From Winogradskyella sp. (GTDB lineage: Bacteria > Bacteroidota > Bacteroidia > Flavobacteriales > Flavobacteriaceae), in assembly GCA_030149115.1 (NCBI GenBank), contig JASBSE010000303.1, positions 1-15,478 on the forward strand: a DNA stretch of 15,478 nt, given 5' to 3'. Position 1 is the first letter of the stretch; every line of letters starts with the position of its first letter. This document shows positions 14,593-15,478 of the stretch, piece by piece. The notes beneath the pieces are model-generated. The model was not told the DNA's origin. It did not search any database and saw nothing but the letters and a program-made list of their open reading frames with translations. The translations under genes and the position numbers were made by a program.

Positions 14593-15478
14593 ATGAAAAG
14601 AGTAATAGTAGGACTTTCGGGTGGTGTAGATTCTAGCGTTGCAGCATATCTTTTAAAAGAGCAAGGCTACGAAGTTATTGGCTTGTTTATGAAAAACTGG
14701 CACGATGATTCTGTAACCATTTCAGATGAATGTCCTTGGTTAGAGGATAGCAACGATGCGATGTTGGTAGCGGACAAATTAGGTATTCCTTTTCAAACAG
14801 TTGATTTGAGCGTTCAGTATAAAGAACGTATTGTAGACTATATGTTTAACGAATACGAAAAAGGACGCACACCAAATCCTGATGTGTTGTGTAATCGCGA
14901 AATTAAGTTCGATGTCTTCATGGACATTGCTATGGATTTAGGCGCAGATTACGTGGCTACAGGACATTATTGTCGTAAATCTACAATCGAAAAAGATGGG
15001 AAAGAAATTCATCAGCTTTTAGCCGGAAAAGATAACAACAAAGACCAGTCTTACTTTTTATGTCAGTTATCTCAAGATCAATTGGCAAAAGCGTTGTTTC
15101 CAATTGGTGAATTAACCAAGCCAGAGGTAAGAGAGATTGCTAAGGCTCAAGATTTAATTACAGCTGAGAAAAAGGATTCACAAGGCTTATGTTTTATTGG
15201 TAAAGTGAGACTTCCTGACTTTTTACAGCAGCAGCTTAAACCAAAAGAAGGAGTCATTGTTGAGGTTGAGGATTCTCTCGAAGTTTATAACCAAGAGCAA
15301 CCAGAGTTTACTTCAAAAGAAAGTGAATTGGCATATTTAGCCAAAAAGCCAGAGTACGCCTTATCTGATGGAAAAGTAGTTGGCAAGCATCAAGGTGCGC
15401 ATTACTTTACTAAAGGACAACGTAAAGGCTTAGCCGTTGGTGGTACTAAAGAGCCTTTGTTCGTTATTGAAACTGATG
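14593..15478 (+). CDS. mnmA: tRNA-specific 2-thiouridylase MnmA (C-terminus outside window)
   Basis: MnmA puts sulphur on C2 of the wobble uridine (U34) of Lys, Glu and Gln tRNAs, using ATP to adenylate the base and a persulphide from the sulphur-relay system. The 295 codons in view run open to the window end. The PP-loop is GLSGGVDSS (7-15). The catalytic pair is present: Cys100 in NPDVLCN and Cys200 in GLCFIG, with the conserved GHY (124-126) and DQSYFL (151-156). From about 226 to 258 there is a stretch, rich in Glu, Ser and Lys, that seems to be an insertion relative to the E. coli enzyme before the GKHQGAHYFTKGQRKGL block (about 263-279). The missing part is the C-terminal beta-barrel. 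The ATG at 14593 is followed directly by the MKRVIVGLSGG start expected of the family. Confidence 0.97.
   Translation, partial: MKRVIVGLSGGVDSSVAAYLLKEQGYEVIGLFMKNWHDDSVTISDECPWLEDSNDAMLVADKLGIPFQTVDLSVQYKERIVDYMFNEYEKGRTPNPDVLCNREIKFDVFMDIAMDLGADYVATGHYCRKSTIEKDGKEIHQLLAGKDNNKDQSYFLCQLSQDQLAKALFPIGELTKPEVREIAKAQDLITAEKKDSQGLCFIGKVRLPDFLQQQLKPKEGVIVEVEDSLEVYNQEQPEFTSKESELAYLAKKPEYALSDGKVVGKHQGAHYFTKGQRKGLAVGGTKEPLFVIETD

Noticed and set aside
1..15478. Mobile elements, CRISPR arrays, tRNA or rRNA genes, prophage
   Set aside because: I saw no transposase, integrase, regular spaced repeats, target-site duplications or tRNA-like cloverleafs on either strand.

Overview
The window comes from an AT-rich Bacteroidota chromosome, most likely a member of the Flavobacteriaceae. 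Four things point there. Predicted secreted proteins have signal peptides ending just before Gln (…TTA|QN, …NA|QN, …YG|QK). Several genes are preceded by the phylum's TAnnTTTG -7 box with a TTG about 18-21 bp upstream. Shine-Dalgarno sites are mostly absent. The gene set (BshC, a 636-residue YidC with a large periplasmic domain, a LysM/periplasmic-binding fusion, DUF922, YwqK-like repeats) is also typical. The genus cannot be fixed from the sequence alone.

Layout. At 1-788 (minus) is the N-terminal part of a secreted M14 zinc carboxypeptidase, cut by the window edge. It diverges from bshC (906-2507, bacillithiol synthesis), which is followed by a PLP-dependent group II decarboxylase (2658-4028) and guaA (4111-5646, GMP synthase). 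Then comes a tight stack of four genes with gaps of 3, 0 and 1 bp: a secreted four-LysM plus type I periplasmic-binding protein (5705-7609), an OsmC-family redox protein (7613-8014), a secreted DUF922 HEXXH putative protease (8015-8560) and a small DUF3820 protein with a probable TTG start (8562-8813). pyrG (8897-10513, CTP synthase) and yidC (10602-12512, membrane insertase) follow, closed by a strong bidirectional terminator (12565-12590). On the minus strand is a lipoprotein with two FAS1 (fasciclin) domains (12648-13637). It diverges from a secreted YwqK/MORN-like repeat protein (13704-14414), which ends in two consecutive hairpins. Last is mnmA (14593 to the window end), the tRNA 2-thiouridylase, cut at its 3' end.

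How the genes fit together. Much of the window is housekeeping: GMP and CTP synthesis, protein insertion, tRNA thiolation and low-molecular-weight thiol synthesis. The rest is envelope proteins: M14 peptidase, LysM-binding protein, HEXXH protein, FAS1 lipoprotein and repeat protein. The stack at 5705-8813 is the part with the least known function. Its spacing implies cotranscription and translational coupling of cell-wall binding, redox protection and a predicted secreted protease.

I see no mobile element, CRISPR array, tRNA, rRNA or phage gene, and no convincing new defence or biosynthetic system. The items most worth a second look are the coupled stack, promoter-overlapping dyads at guaA, pyrG and the FAS1/ywqK divergent region, a possibly leaderless guaA mRNA, and the structured leader of about 100 nt before mnmA, whose promoter overlaps the upstream terminator. 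No gap between genes exceeds about 180 bp.
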